Shown piece after piece: positions 26,687-36,490 of a stretch of 64,000 bases of DNA. Position 1 is the stretch's first letter. The number at the start of each line of letters is the position of its first letter. The stretch comes from Trichomonas vaginalis G3 (lineage: Eukaryota > Parabasalia > Trichomonadida > Trichomonadidae): the NCBI RefSeq assembly GCF_026262505.1, contig NC_067205.1, forward strand, positions 6,448,001 through 6,512,000, given 5' to 3'. Below the pieces are notes generated by a model. The model saw only the letters and a program-made list of their open reading frames with translations. It ran no database searches and was not told where the DNA came from. Made by a program: the position numbers and the translations under genes.

Positions 26687-27685
26687 TCAAATTAAATAAA
26701 TCATTTGGATATGAATAACATCTTTGAAGAGGAATTCTGAGTTTAAATTAAATGAATACGGTTTAGAATCAATTAAATTATAAAACTCATCATAAGCAGA
26801 AATATTTCCTTGAGGAATAATAGCATCTTTTGTCAATGCAAATGAAGAACCACCGCCTGCACCTCCCGATCCAGACTGAGAAGAAAATCCTCCAAACCAT
26901 CCTCCACCTGCACCTCCAATATCTGTATTAGTGCTTGTAGGTACAGCATGAGGATGTTTAGTACTTCCATAACGAGCAGCTTCTCCTTGACCAAATGAAA
27001 ACCCGAATGTGGAATTTGCCAAATAATTTTCGACATAATTTCCGTTAAAGAACCAACCTTGTGCAACAAGATTTCCACCTGCGCCACCACTTCCATCATC
27101 TGCATTGTAGTCATCACATCCACCACCAGCACCACTCACTAAAACGCGATGCCAAAGATCATTCTCAATAAATTTGACAGTGGTTTGGCCGCCTCCACTC
27201 CCTGTTCCTCTAAAATAATTGGAAGAACTTCCTCCACCACCATACCCACCTGGTTGCATATTTTCTTTCTGGAAATTTTCTTCTTCAGTCATATAACCTG
27301 GTTTGTAGCCGAAGACACCTTTACCACCGATGGTAAAATATGACAGGGTAGGATGCTTAAGAGTGATAGTACCTGATAAATATCCACCAGCACCGCCGAT
27401 ACTATCTTGCTGAATGCATTCAGTGTTACCATGCATGAGTCTTACAGTTTCTTCTGAAATACAACTTTTGTTTTCATATCTATATGATGAAACTTTCCCT
27501 CTTGCACTACCGCCACTTGCACCATACAATTCAAATTTGTATGTGCCTCGTGGTAATCTAACAACATAGTCTGTGCAAATTGATGTATCATCACAAGGAA
27601 AATCAAAAATATATTGACGTCCATTGATACTTACATTCTTACTTGCATTTACATCAGATTTTTGCTGTAATTCATACGAAATCAT
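26687..27685 (-). pseudogene. Glycine-rich gene, 3'-truncated (QQKSDV type, copy 0)
   Basis: A 332-codon frame starting MISYELQQKSDVNASKNV. It is almost identical to the genes at 31,647 and 59,852 until DVIHI. There the sequence diverges, so PGIWEGNGRLIITI and the hydrophobic tail are missing and the frame ends QMIYLI. The break, at about 26,705, marks the left edge of homology among the three QQKSDV copies. It may still be expressed as a shorter protein. Confidence 0.8.
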
Positions 27686-27739
27686 GCTTTATTTTGCATG
27701 ATTTTTTTTTTTGAAAATTTCCATCATCTATATTTTTAA

Positions 27740-27862
27740 ATGATTGGTGTAGGTATCGATCTTGGTACTACATTTTCAAGCATTGCATTCCTCGAAAATG
27801 AGACGCAACCAAATGTTGTTGTGATAGATGAAACGTTAGGGTTGTTAGATTCCCGACGATAG
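27740..27862 (+). pseudogene. HSP70 N-terminal fragment (copy 0)
   Basis: A 40-codon frame, MIGVGIDLGTTFSSIAF then LENETQPNVVV. GIDLGTT is the phosphate-1 motif of the HSP70/actin ATPase fold. The following bases in another frame read FPTIGVLEDLPGVIIV, like the next HSP70 segment (TPSxVxxxEDG), so the fragment is frameshifted and then lost. It diverges from the adjacent glycine-rich gene with 54 bp between the starts. Confidence 0.65.
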
Positions 27863-29165
27863 GTGTCTTGGAAGATTTGCCTGGTGTCATCATAGTGTCT
27901 TTATATCAAAAATTTTATTTTGGAGTTAGTTTTATTGATTTTTCAATAAAAAACATTTCTAAAACAAGAAAATAAAACGATAAAATATTTATATTTTATA
28001 TAAGGATCTTATATATTTAAAATAAATATCATTTTATTTTTTTCATTGGTGTCTGTCAAACCATAATACACTATTCAAAAATTCAATGTGTCTTGCGGTT
28101 TCAAAAGACACCTTCAAATTGAACGATAGCACAGACACTATTGAATTTTACACATTTTATTTAGTTTTTACCCTTTTTATTTTTAAGAATTAATGACTGA
28201 AACAGCCGTTTTGCTATGACCTCAATCACTTTTATTTATTATTTTAAATATTATTTAATTTTATTATTTGAATAGGCCAACTTATATTTGAGAAGCTCAA
28301 TTTGAGACCACTTAATACATTGAAATATCATAAATATTGAAATATTAAAAAGTGTATTTCAAAATATTGAAATTATAAAAATTTATAATACTGAAATTGA
28401 GACAAATTAATAAATTCAATGTGTTTTTTGAAATAACTCTCAAATATTATTTTTTTGTTTATTTAATGATGAATAAATATGATTGCTTTAGTCAATCATA
28501 AAAACTAATTTAAGTTTAAAATAATGAAAGGATAATTTGATCGTTTTTTAAAATACAATTATTTTTGATGATTTGCAAGAATCTTTGAAAAGAATATAAT
28601 ATAGGTTCTATTTTTGTAAAATTTATCCAAATCATGTATTACATAAATTACGATTAAAACGATGAAAGAACCAAAAAGTGTGTTTTGTGTTTTGTTGTTG
28701 CGTGTTGGATGCGGGATCCTGTTATTTCCGAAATCGACAAAAAATTTGGAAATTTAATTTCCGAAATCGAAATTATATTAATGTTTTTAATATTCTTATA
28801 TCAAAAGGATTAAAGTTCATTAAGAGAAAAACAATTCTTCTTCTTCAATCTATTGGCGCATTTATTTCTACACGCCAATAAGGAAGGGAAAATTATAAGA
28901 CACCATGGTGTCTTCAAAACGCTAATTTTTGATATTTTTAACAACCCTACTGAGGATTTTGGGAAAAAGTTTTTACATGAACATGTGTATATTATATGAA
29001 GTATATTGATAAGGTAAAAATCAAATTTTATTGCATATTCATCGAGAAAATAAACTAACGAATCCCTCAAAATTGAGAGGGTAATCCTCCTCCTCTCAAA
29101 TAAACGTACATACGGGTGCACCCTTAAATCATTGTTAAAATGCTAAAATATTAATTTAGATATAA
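27863..29165. other. Host spacer S (copy 0), no supported gene
   Basis: AT-rich spacer between the HSP70 fragment and the next glycine-rich gene. It contains an imperfect inverted pair GTGTCTGT/ACAGACAC near 28,054-28,130, and a direct repeat TTTCCGAAATCGA near 28,729 and 28,759. Bases 28,465-28,705 are the uninterrupted form of the 241-bp segment that flanks Maverick B. Open frames here are short and overlap on both strands, so I support none. Confidence 0.6.
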
Positions 29166-30278
29166 TTATGTTATTATATATTCTAAAATTACAGCAAAAT
29201 TGAAATGTATTTGAGACATGATTTTACATGACACAAAGAATTTTGTATCAAGAATTGTAATAATAAGTCGTCCGTTCCCTGTCCAGATTCCAGGCATATG
29301 TTCAACTTCTGTGAAAAGATATTCACTATGCAAATCAAATGCATATGGTTTGGAATCAATTAAATTATAAAATTCATCTGATGCAGTAATATTTCCTTGA
29401 GGGATAATTGCATCTTTCGTCAATGCAAATGAAGATCCTCCTGAAGCACCTGAATAACCGTTTTGAGCAGAAAAACCGCCAAACCACCCACCACCAGCAC
29501 CAGCTATATCAGTATTTGAGCTACTCTTAACGGATAGAGAGTTATTTGGTGGTGGTTGTCCAAATCTGGCAGCTTCTCCTTGGCCAAAAGAAAATCCAAA
29601 TGTTGAATTTGCAAGATACGAGTTACTCATGACAGAATTTGCAAACCAACCTTGTGCAGTTAAATTTCCTCCTGCACCACCACTGCCATCATCTGATTGA
29701 CTATCATCACAACCACCACCAGCACCGCTCACAAGAACACGATGCCATAGATCGTTTTCATGAAATTTGACAGCGGTTTGACCACCTCCACTCCCCGATC
29801 CAGATGGAAAGTTAGCAGAGCTTCCTCCTCCACCATATCCACCTGGTTGCATATTTGCTTTCTCAAAGCAATCTTTTGTTTCGCGGTTATTTGTTTTATG
29901 TCCAAATGAACCTTTGCCTCCGATTGTTGCAAATGATGTCAAAGAGTGCTGAATGAATATTTTTCCTGAAAGGTAGCCGCCAGCGCCACCAAGACTATAA
30001 CTTTGGAAGCACTCTGCATTGCCCCCAAGAAGGGAAACAATTTGCGATGGAATGCAATTTCGGTTTTCATCTCGATAGGATGAGACTTTGCCTCTGGATG
30101 ACCCACCACTTGCACCATATAATTCAAATTTGTATGTCCCTGGAGACAAGTGTATAATATAGTCTGTACAAACAGACGTTGAATTGCAAGGATAATCAAA
30201 AATATACTTTCGATCATTATGTGTAACATTAATAGCTGCTCCAGATAAAGATTTATCTTCTAATTCATAAGAAATCAA
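29166..30278 (-). pseudogene. Glycine-rich protein 6 (ELEDKS type), family start codon lost
   Basis: A 370-codon frame with all family blocks and the IWTGNGRLIITI end (Thr where relatives have Glu). The start region reads ATGATTGATTTCTTATGAA, where the family has ATGATTTCATATGAA. A 4-bp duplication puts TGA directly before the coding frame and leaves TTG as its first codon. The next in-frame Met is near residue 140 (NMQPGG). It is either silent or started from a non-ATG codon. It is closest to the gene at 20,751. Confidence 0.75.
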
Positions 30279-30407
30279 TCATTCGAAATCGAATTTTTCG
30301 AAAATATATAATTATGGCAAAATTAAACAAGCATAAATACAACTATCTAGCAAACCATTTATAAAATAAAACTTTTATTTATTTGATGTTAATGTAACCT
30401 AGTTTAG

Positions 30408-31610
30408 ATAAGCATCTATCAAGAATCAGAGACACCCATCACCTTCGTATTATATGGATCAGATAATATCCAAATTGGTGATGGGATCAATCCATGTATC
30501 TCTAAAAGTTACAGAGGAGAATTAACAATTCCTTCATCAATTGACTCTAAACCGGTTACTATCCTTGGAAATAATTCATTCAATGGATGTACTCTTTCTA
30601 TGTTAATACTACCAAAAAGTCTTACAACAATTGGAAAGTATTGTTTCAATAGTTTTACAATCAACGAATTATACATTCCTGAAGCAGTAACAACAATAAA
30701 AGGTCAAGCATTTACATACTCAAACATACAATTTGTTAATTTTTCATCTTGTAAATTTCAATATTTCACCGATAGCTATCATTTTTTCTTTTCAACGGCG
30801 GAACATGTTATATTACCTGAAACACTGATAAGAATTCCAACCCACATGTTTTATTATACGAGATTGAAAAATATCACGTTACCTCAGGCATTGGAAACCA
30901 TAGATAGTGGTGCTTTTGTCTTCTGTCTTTACCTTGAAGAATTCTTTTCTAATAGTCCTAACTTTGTAGTAAAAAATAAAGTTTTATATAATAGCGATTT
31001 TACTGTATTAGTTGGATATCCATCAAATTGTTATGAAGACATTCTTGATACTGTAACAGAAATATCATCTGCACGAGGATTTAGTTCATCATCATTTACT
31101 CGTTTTACAATGAGGCAAACAATATCAAAAATTGGTCCATATATATTTAGAGGATGCCAAAACCTTGAGTATGCTGATATAAGTGCATTTCAAGTTAATA
31201 GATTATATGATGCAACTTTTTATTCATGTAATAAACTTAAAATATTAATATTACCATCAACAATTCAAACAATAGAACAGTATGCATTTTCAGGTATCGC
31301 AGCAAAATTTATTGTTTTGCCATTTAGTTTAAAATCTGTTAGTTATTATTTCCTTGATGGAAGTTATTTCGATGATATCTATTACTGTGGTCCAACTGCA
31401 ATAAATGCACAAGTTGGTTCATCAAAATCTGTTCGAATACATGTTTCTTCAAATTATCCACCTGATTCAACTCAGTTTTTAAAAAAGGTCATTACGGATC
31501 GAAACTTTTCTTGTATAACTGATTTATATGATCCTCCTAAATGTTCCTGCAACCATAACTTTTTAGGAAATCTAATGACTTCTTTTTTATATGTTATCAT
31601 ATTAATATGA
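30408..31610 (+). CDS. BspA-like leucine-rich-repeat protein
   Basis: LRR protein of the BspA/LRR_5 family, which is very large in T. vaginalis and linked in the literature to surface proteins. Repeats of about 23 residues read L-x-LPxSLTTIGKYCF, then IPEAVTTIKGQAF, ITLPQALETIDSGAF and LPSTIQTIEQYAFSG. A C-terminal Cys cluster (PPKCSCNH) precedes a hydrophobic end (FLGNLMTSFLYVIILI) that could anchor it. The frame is open from 30,408, and LRR sequence (PSSIDSKPVTILGNNSF) lies before the first Met at 30,600. Either the 5' end is truncated or translation starts late. Confidence 0.8.
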   Translation: MSIYQESETPITFVLYGSDNIQIGDGINPCISKSYRGELTIPSSIDSKPVTILGNNSFNGCTLSMLILPKSLTTIGKYCFNSFTINELYIPEAVTTIKGQAFTYSNIQFVNFSSCKFQYFTDSYHFFFSTAEHVILPETLIRIPTHMFYYTRLKNITLPQALETIDSGAFVFCLYLEEFFSNSPNFVVKNKVLYNSDFTVLVGYPSNCYEDILDTVTEISSARGFSSSSFTRFTMRQTISKIGPYIFRGCQNLEYADISAFQVNRLYDATFYSCNKLKILILPSTIQTIEQYAFSGIAAKFIVLPFSLKSVSYYFLDGSYFDDIYYCGPTAINAQVGSSKSVRIHVSSNYPPDSTQFLKKVITDRNFSCITDLYDPPKCSCNHNFLGNLMTSFLYVIILI

Positions 31611-31646
31611 CTAAAAAATATCTAAATATTGTGTATTATATAAATT

Positions 31647-32753
31647 TTATGATTCAATCAATCCAAATATTAATGTTGGATTGAAGTAGATTGGAGAAAT
31701 GATATTACAAGATATAAATAATTTTGAGTCAAGAATTGTAATAATAAGTCGTCCGTTGCCTTCCCAAATACCAGGGATATGAATAACATCTTTGAAGAGG
31801 AATTCTGAGTTTAAATTAAATGAATACGGTTTAGAATCAATTAAATTATAAAACTCATCATAAGCAGAAATATTTCCTTGAGGAATAATAGCATCTTTTG
31901 TCAATGCAAATGAAGAACCACCGCCTGCACCTCCCGATCCAGACTGAGAAGAAAATCCTCCAAACCATCCTCCACCTGCACCTCCAATATCTGTATTAGT
32001 GCTTGTAGGTACAGCATGAGGATGTTTAGTACTTCCATAACGAGCAGCTTCTCCTTGACCAAATGAAAACCCGAATGTGGAATTTGCCAAATAATTTTCG
32101 ACATAATTTCCGTTAAAGAACCAACCTTGTGCAACAAGATTTCCACCTGCGCCACCACTTCCATCATCTGGATAGTTATCATCACATCCACCACCAGCAC
32201 CGCTCACAAGAACGCGATGCCAAAGATCATTCTCAATAAATTTGACAGTGGTTTGGCCGCCTCCACTCCCTGTTCCTCTAAAATAATTGGAAGAACTTCC
32301 TCCACCACCATACCCACCTGGTTGCATATTTTCTTTCTGGAAATTTTCTTCTTCAGTCATATAACCTGGTTTGTAGCCGAAGACACCTTTACCACCGATG
32401 GTAAAATACGACAGGGTAGGATGCTTAAGAGTGATAGTACCTGATAAATATCCACCAGCACCGCCGATACTATCTTGCTGAATGCATTCAGTGTTACCAT
32501 GCATGAGTCTTACAGTTTCTTCTGAAATACAACTTTTGTTTTCATATCTATATGATGAAACTTTCCCTCTTGCACTACCGCCACTTGCACCATACAATTC
32601 AAATTTGTATGTGCCTCGTGGTAATCTAACAACATAGTCTGTGCAAATTGATGTATCATCACAAGGAAAATCAAAAATATATTGACGTCCATTGATACTT
32701 ACATTCTTACTTGCATTTACATCAGATTTTTGCTGTAATTCATACGAAATCAT
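31647..32753 (-). CDS. Glycine-rich protein 7 (QQKSDV type, copy 1)
   Basis: A 368-residue full-length member starting MISYELQQKSDVNASKNV, with an intact end (PGIWEGNGRLIITI and a hydrophobic tail). It is convergent with the LRR gene (36 bp apart). Against copies 0 and 2 it differs mainly in a patch at about 32,166-32,216. There the Gly-rich core is encoded by GAGGGCDDNYPDDG and the bases resemble other family members. Confidence 0.85.
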   Translation of the reverse strand: MISYELQQKSDVNASKNVSINGRQYIFDFPCDDTSICTDYVVRLPRGTYKFELYGASGGSARGKVSSYRYENKSCISEETVRLMHGNTECIQQDSIGGAGGYLSGTITLKHPTLSYFTIGGKGVFGYKPGYMTEEENFQKENMQPGGYGGGGSSSNYFRGTGSGGGQTTVKFIENDLWHRVLVSGAGGGCDDNYPDDGSGGAGGNLVAQGWFFNGNYVENYLANSTFGFSFGQGEAARYGSTKHPHAVPTSTNTDIGGAGGGWFGGFSSQSGSGGAGGGSSFALTKDAIIPQGNISAYDEFYNLIDSKPYSFNLNSEFLFKDVIHIPGIWEGNGRLIITILDSKLFISCNIISPIYFNPTLIFGLIES

Positions 32754-32806
32754 GCTTTATTTTGCATGATTTTTTTTTTGAAAATTTCCATCATCTATAT
32801 TTTTAA

Positions 32807-32929
32807 ATGATTGGTGTAGGTATCGATCTTGGTACTACATTTTCAAGCATTGCATTCCTCGAAAATGAGACGCAACCAAATGTTGTTGTGATAGATGAAA
32901 CGTTAGGGTTGTTAGATTCCCGACGATAG
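32807..32929 (+). pseudogene. HSP70 N-terminal fragment (copy 1)
   Basis: Same 40-codon fragment as at 27,740, with the GIDLGTT phosphate-binding motif. It is followed by the same frameshifted continuation and spacer. Identical by eye to copy 0. Confidence 0.65.
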
Positions 32930-33531
32930 GTGTCTTGGAAGATTTGCCTGGTGTCATCATAGTGTCTTTATATCAAAAATTTTATTTTGGAGTTAGTTTT
33001 ATTGATTTTTCAATAAAAAACATTTCTAAAACAAGAAAATAAAACGATAAAATATTTATATTTTATATAAGGATCTTATATATTTAAAATAAATATCATT
33101 TTATTTTTTTCATTGGTGTCTGTCAAACCATAATACACTATTCAAAAATTCAATGTGTCTTGCGGTTTCAAAAGACACCTTCAAATTGAACGATAGCACA
33201 GACACTATTGAATTTTACACATTTTATTTAGTTTTTACCCTTTTTATTTTTAAGAATTAATGACTGAAACAGCCGTTTTGCTATGACCTCAATCACTTTT
33301 ATTTATTATTTTAAATATTATTTAATTTTATTATTTGAATAGGCCAACTTATATTTGAGAAGCTCAATTTGAGACCACTTAATACATTGAAATATCATAA
33401 ATATTGAAATATTAAAAAGTGTATTTCAAAATATTGAAATTATAAAAATTTATAATACTGAAATTGAGACAAATTAATAAATTCAATGTGTTTTTTGAAA
33501 TAACTCTCAAATATTATTTTTTTGTTTATTT
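32930..33531. other. Host spacer S (copy 1)
   Basis: Same AT-rich spacer as 27,863-28,464; no gene. It runs into the 241-bp duplicated segment at 33,532-33,772 that abuts Maverick B. Confidence 0.6.
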
Positions 33532-33772
33532 AATGATGAATAAATATGATTGCTTTAGTCAATCATAAAAACTAATTTAAGTTTAAAATAATGAAAGGAT
33601 AATTTGATCGTTTTTTAAAATACAATTATTTTTGATGATTTGCAAGAATCTTTGAAAAGAATATAATATAGGTTCTATTTTTGTAAAATTTATCCAAATC
33701 ATGTATTACATAAATTACGATTAAAACGATGAAAGAACCAAAAAGTGTGTTTTATGTTTTGTTGTTGCGTGT
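33532..33772. repeat. 241-bp host duplication, left of Maverick B
   Basis: From AATGATGAATAAATATG to GTTGTTGCGTGT. The same 241 bp reappear right of Maverick B at 56,673-56,913 and left of Maverick C at 61,736-61,976. An uninterrupted copy is at 28,465-28,705. Polinton target duplications are normally about 6 bp. Confidence 0.85.
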
Positions 33773-33788
33773 AAAAAAAAAAAAAAAA

Positions 33789-34020
33789 GGTAGTGGGGCT
33801 TCCAGGGGCTGCGCCCCTTCTAGCCCTAAGAATTTTGCCCAAGACCCAAGAGGAGGACCGAACCCCAGCCGACCAGCCGGTGACAAAACCAAAACCGTTG
33901 TTATTTACATCATATTAATAGTGTCACTTTTTAAATGTCACTTTTTGTGTCACTTTTCACAAATTATATATGTTTTCATGTTTTGTCACTTTTCTGTCAC
34001 TTTTCGGGTAAAAACATTTT
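33789..34020. repeat. Left terminal repeat of Maverick B
   Basis: Starts GGTAGTGGGGCTTCCAGG, followed by a hairpin AGGGGC TGC GCCCCT and TCTAGCCCT, inverted relative to the right end. Further in, a Maverick-wide leader before the methyltransferase contains the phrase TTTTGTCACTTTTCTGTCAC, shared with copies A and C. Confidence 0.85.
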
Positions 34021-34035
34021 TATTATTATATATAA

Positions 34036-34854
34036 ATGAATTTTACAAAACCGCCGTTACCGTTCTTTGGAAATAAGAGTAGATGTAAAGATATTATATT
34101 GAGAGAACTTAAGAAACTACCGAATGGTCTAACATTTGTAGATTTGTTCGGTGGAAGTTTCTATATATCCCATTTATGTCATACCGTATTTCCTGACTCA
34201 AAGATTATATGCAATGACTTCGACAACTATATGAACCGTCTCAAACATATACCAGATACAAACAATATATTGAAAGAGTTAAAAGAAAAGATACCTATAG
34301 GTAAGATGGAACGTATACCATTAGATAAGAAAAATATTGTGAGAGAGGTTTTGAAAAAAGCAGAATATATAGACTGGAATAGTATATCTGCTAGACTATT
34401 ATATAGTGGTGCTATAAGAGTTCATGACATTGAAACACTTATGTCAAAAGTTTTATATCTTAACTATACAAATGTTTTCAAAGAGGACATAGAAAAATAT
34501 ATTGAGGGTATAGAGTTTGTGAGATGTCATTGGACAGAGTTGTATGAAAAATATAAAGACAAGGAAAATGTTTTCTTTATAGTGGACCAGCCGTTCTATA
34601 ACACATGGGATTTTCAATACCAAGTAGACTGGACTTTGAGAGACTCTTTAGAAACTTTAGACGTTTTACATAACCATCCATGCTTTTACTTTACATCCGA
34701 TAAAAGTGGTTTGGAAACCGTTATGAGATGGTTAGAGGACATACATGACTATGAGTTTAGATATGACAAGATAGAATATGAGAGAGGTCCTATAAACCGG
34801 AGAAAGTGTCACAATAACGAAATTTTATTAGTAAGTAAATGTGGTTTGAAATAG
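34036..34854 (+). CDS. DNA adenine methyltransferase (copy B)
   Basis: Counterpart of 14,280-15,107, 272 codons, with the FFGNKSR and VDLFGGSFY motifs. The start lies 3 bp after the AT-rich TATATATAA leader. It overlaps the small membrane-protein frame at its 3' end, as in A. Confidence 0.75.
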   Translation: MNFTKPPLPFFGNKSRCKDIILRELKKLPNGLTFVDLFGGSFYISHLCHTVFPDSKIICNDFDNYMNRLKHIPDTNNILKELKEKIPIGKMERIPLDKKNIVREVLKKAEYIDWNSISARLLYSGAIRVHDIETLMSKVLYLNYTNVFKEDIEKYIEGIEFVRCHWTELYEKYKDKENVFFIVDQPFYNTWDFQYQVDWTLRDSLETLDVLHNHPCFYFTSDKSGLETVMRWLEDIHDYEFRYDKIEYERGPINRRKCHNNEILLVSKCGLK

Positions 34855-34970
34855 GACTACTTGTTTTAGGTTTTTTCCATTGTGTCATTTATTTCTTTGA
34901 CGTGGCAGAAAGATATAGAGAATATGAAGATGAACCAATGCCTGCAAATGTTCAGTATATGTACTCGTAA
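34839..34970 (+). CDS. Small membrane protein, 43 aa (copy B)
   Basis: Starts MWFEIGLLVLGFFHCVIYFF; one hydrophobic span and an acidic-basic tail as in copy A. Its start overlaps the end of the methyltransferase in another frame. Confidence 0.55.
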   Translation: MWFEIGLLVLGFFHCVIYFFDVAERYREYEDEPMPANVQYMYS

Positions 34971-34993
34971 GAGATATTTTTATCTAATATTAA

Positions 34994-35356
34994 ATGGACG
35001 CACAGAACTTAGCGAATGCACAGCAACCTGGACAACCAAACCCAGAGAATATTCCAAATGAAGTTAGAATACAAACTGCAATGGCAAACTATGGTCAAGT
35101 GCCAACAGATGTACAAATGCAAACTGCCATGTCAAATGACGCTGCGTTAGGTTTGCCACCATGGTATGCAAATATGAGATGGAAAGAGTTTTATACAAAC
35201 CCTGAAGTGGGATATAAACAACTTTATGCAGATGACGCGAACACAGGAGTTGACCCAGAATATGTTTTCTACCAGAGGAGAAACAGAATGTATGAGCTCC
35301 AGTTAAAGAATGCTATGGAACTCAACAGGAAACGTAAGAGACTAGGCGGACATTAG
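34994..35356 (+). CDS. Unknown Maverick protein, 120 aa (copy B)
   Basis: Same protein as 13,787-14,149, starting MDAQNLANAQQPGQPNPEN and ending KRKRLGGH; identical by eye. The next gene follows after 18 bp. Confidence 0.7.
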   Translation: MDAQNLANAQQPGQPNPENIPNEVRIQTAMANYGQVPTDVQMQTAMSNDAALGLPPWYANMRWKEFYTNPEVGYKQLYADDANTGVDPEYVFYQRRNRMYELQLKNAMELNRKRKRLGGH

Positions 35357-35374
35357 ATTTTTACACGTAGTAAA

Positions 35375-35620
35375 ATGGGTTTCTTCAGTAAGATAGGAAA
35401 CTTCTTTCGAAATGTTGGAAGAGGTATATGGAATGGAATAAAATCTGTCGGAAGAGGAATTTGGAACGGTGTCAAAAATATTGGTAAAAGAGTAGGTCAG
35501 TTTGTTGGTATTATACCTAAAGACCCTGAACCAGAAGAGCAAGCTCCTGTTATACAACAGCCTGAACCTGCACCACAGTCTAGTTGGCAACCAAATCCAA
35601 CACCTCAACCGGTATATTAA
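35375..35620 (+). CDS. Small amphipathic capsid-associated candidate (copy B)
   Basis: An 81-residue protein, MGFFSKIGNFFRNVG, then two GRGIWNG(I/V)K units, then a Pro/Gln-rich tail. Same position and strand relation as in A, so membrane-active or capsid-internal is the best guess. Confidence 0.65.
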   Translation: MGFFSKIGNFFRNVGRGIWNGIKSVGRGIWNGVKNIGKRVGQFVGIIPKDPEPEEQAPVIQQPEPAPQSSWQPNPTPQPVY

Positions 35621-35624
35621 AAAG

Positions 35625-36472
35625 TTATATTTTTATCGTTCGATAGTAGTTGTATATGAAACTAAGTTCTAAGTAAAACGCATGGTATAATGGAATTATT
35701 CTTTTTCTTCCATCTGTAGTAAACCATACTTGAAAGTCTGAAATACTTCCACTTGGTGGTTCGTATAACTTTGTAGGTTTTTCGTAAAAGTCATTTGCCA
35801 AGCATAAGAAAGAGTTTTGGGCGCCAGAAAATGAAGCATGAACAATAATAGCAGCTGGGTCGAAAACATTTTCATATGTTCCATTAGGGTTTTCGACTTC
35901 ATAATAGTCCGGGTGTACTGGATATGCTGCAGGCTGATTTAACATCCTCATAAATCTATACCATGCCAAGTTGTTATATTTTGTAGAAATATAAACGTTT
36001 TCTCCAAGGTCTTCTATTTTATTGATTTTAACAGTTGCATTTTTCCTGTCATAAATAATATCGAGATGGTATTCTCCTTCGTCAATGTTATACTGGTTTG
36101 CATATTCGATATAGATATCGTTTATTTTTTCTTGAAAAGCTTGAAGAGTTGTTTCTAAGTTTACAAGCAAACTAACTTGTAAAAGTTTCCCTGTTCAAAT
36201 TTCTCATACATACGTTTTTCTTTGTTATAGTATCGAACTTCAAAACCGACCGTAAATGGGAAACCATGTATGGCTTCTGAAATGAACTTCATTCTACGAA
36301 AGCCAATAGCTTTTGTGACAGATGGGTCTCTTAGCCATCTTAATGGGTAGTCAAAACGATAGCCTTCATGCTTTACGGTCTCTGTCTCAAACTTTTGACC
36401 GACATTAGTAAAAAGTTCATCTAATGGTTTAGTTGTAGCAACTCTTGAATTTTCTTTTTCTATTGAAAGCAT
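35625..36472 (-). pseudogene. VEK-family protein, second paralogue (copy B, broken)
   Basis: Counterpart of 12,674-13,522. The N-terminal 60 residues (MLSIEKENSRVATTKPLD onward) and the C-terminal 80 (IIVHASFSGAQNSF onward) nearly match A. The middle differs strongly, for example YANQYNIDEGEYHLDIIYD in B. It looks broken. It is divergently paired with the fibre gene through the 18-bp TCTAGA spacer at 36,473-36,490. Confidence 0.65.
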
Positions 36473-36490
36473 ATTTTATCTAGAATAAAA

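Larger units (their letters stand above)
28465..33772. repeat. Host tandem block, copy 1
   Basis: A 5.3-kb host block repeated at 56,673-61,976. It contains spacer, the ELEDKS-type glycine-rich gene, the LRR gene, the QQKSDV-type glycine-rich gene, the HSP70 fragment and spacer. The two copies are nearly identical by eye. Differences include one Gly codon in the first gene and a short patch in the QQKSDV gene. Each is followed directly by a Maverick left end. Confidence 0.9.

Noticed and set aside
28810-29121. 103-codon minus-strand ORF, repeated at 57,018-57,329
   Set aside because: Its two copies reflect the block duplication, not selection. Composition is that of AT-rich spacer, and no family is recognised.
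33729-34076. 115-codon frame crossing the host/Maverick B junction
   Set aside because: It joins host spacer, the A-run and the terminal repeat, so it is a chance frame.
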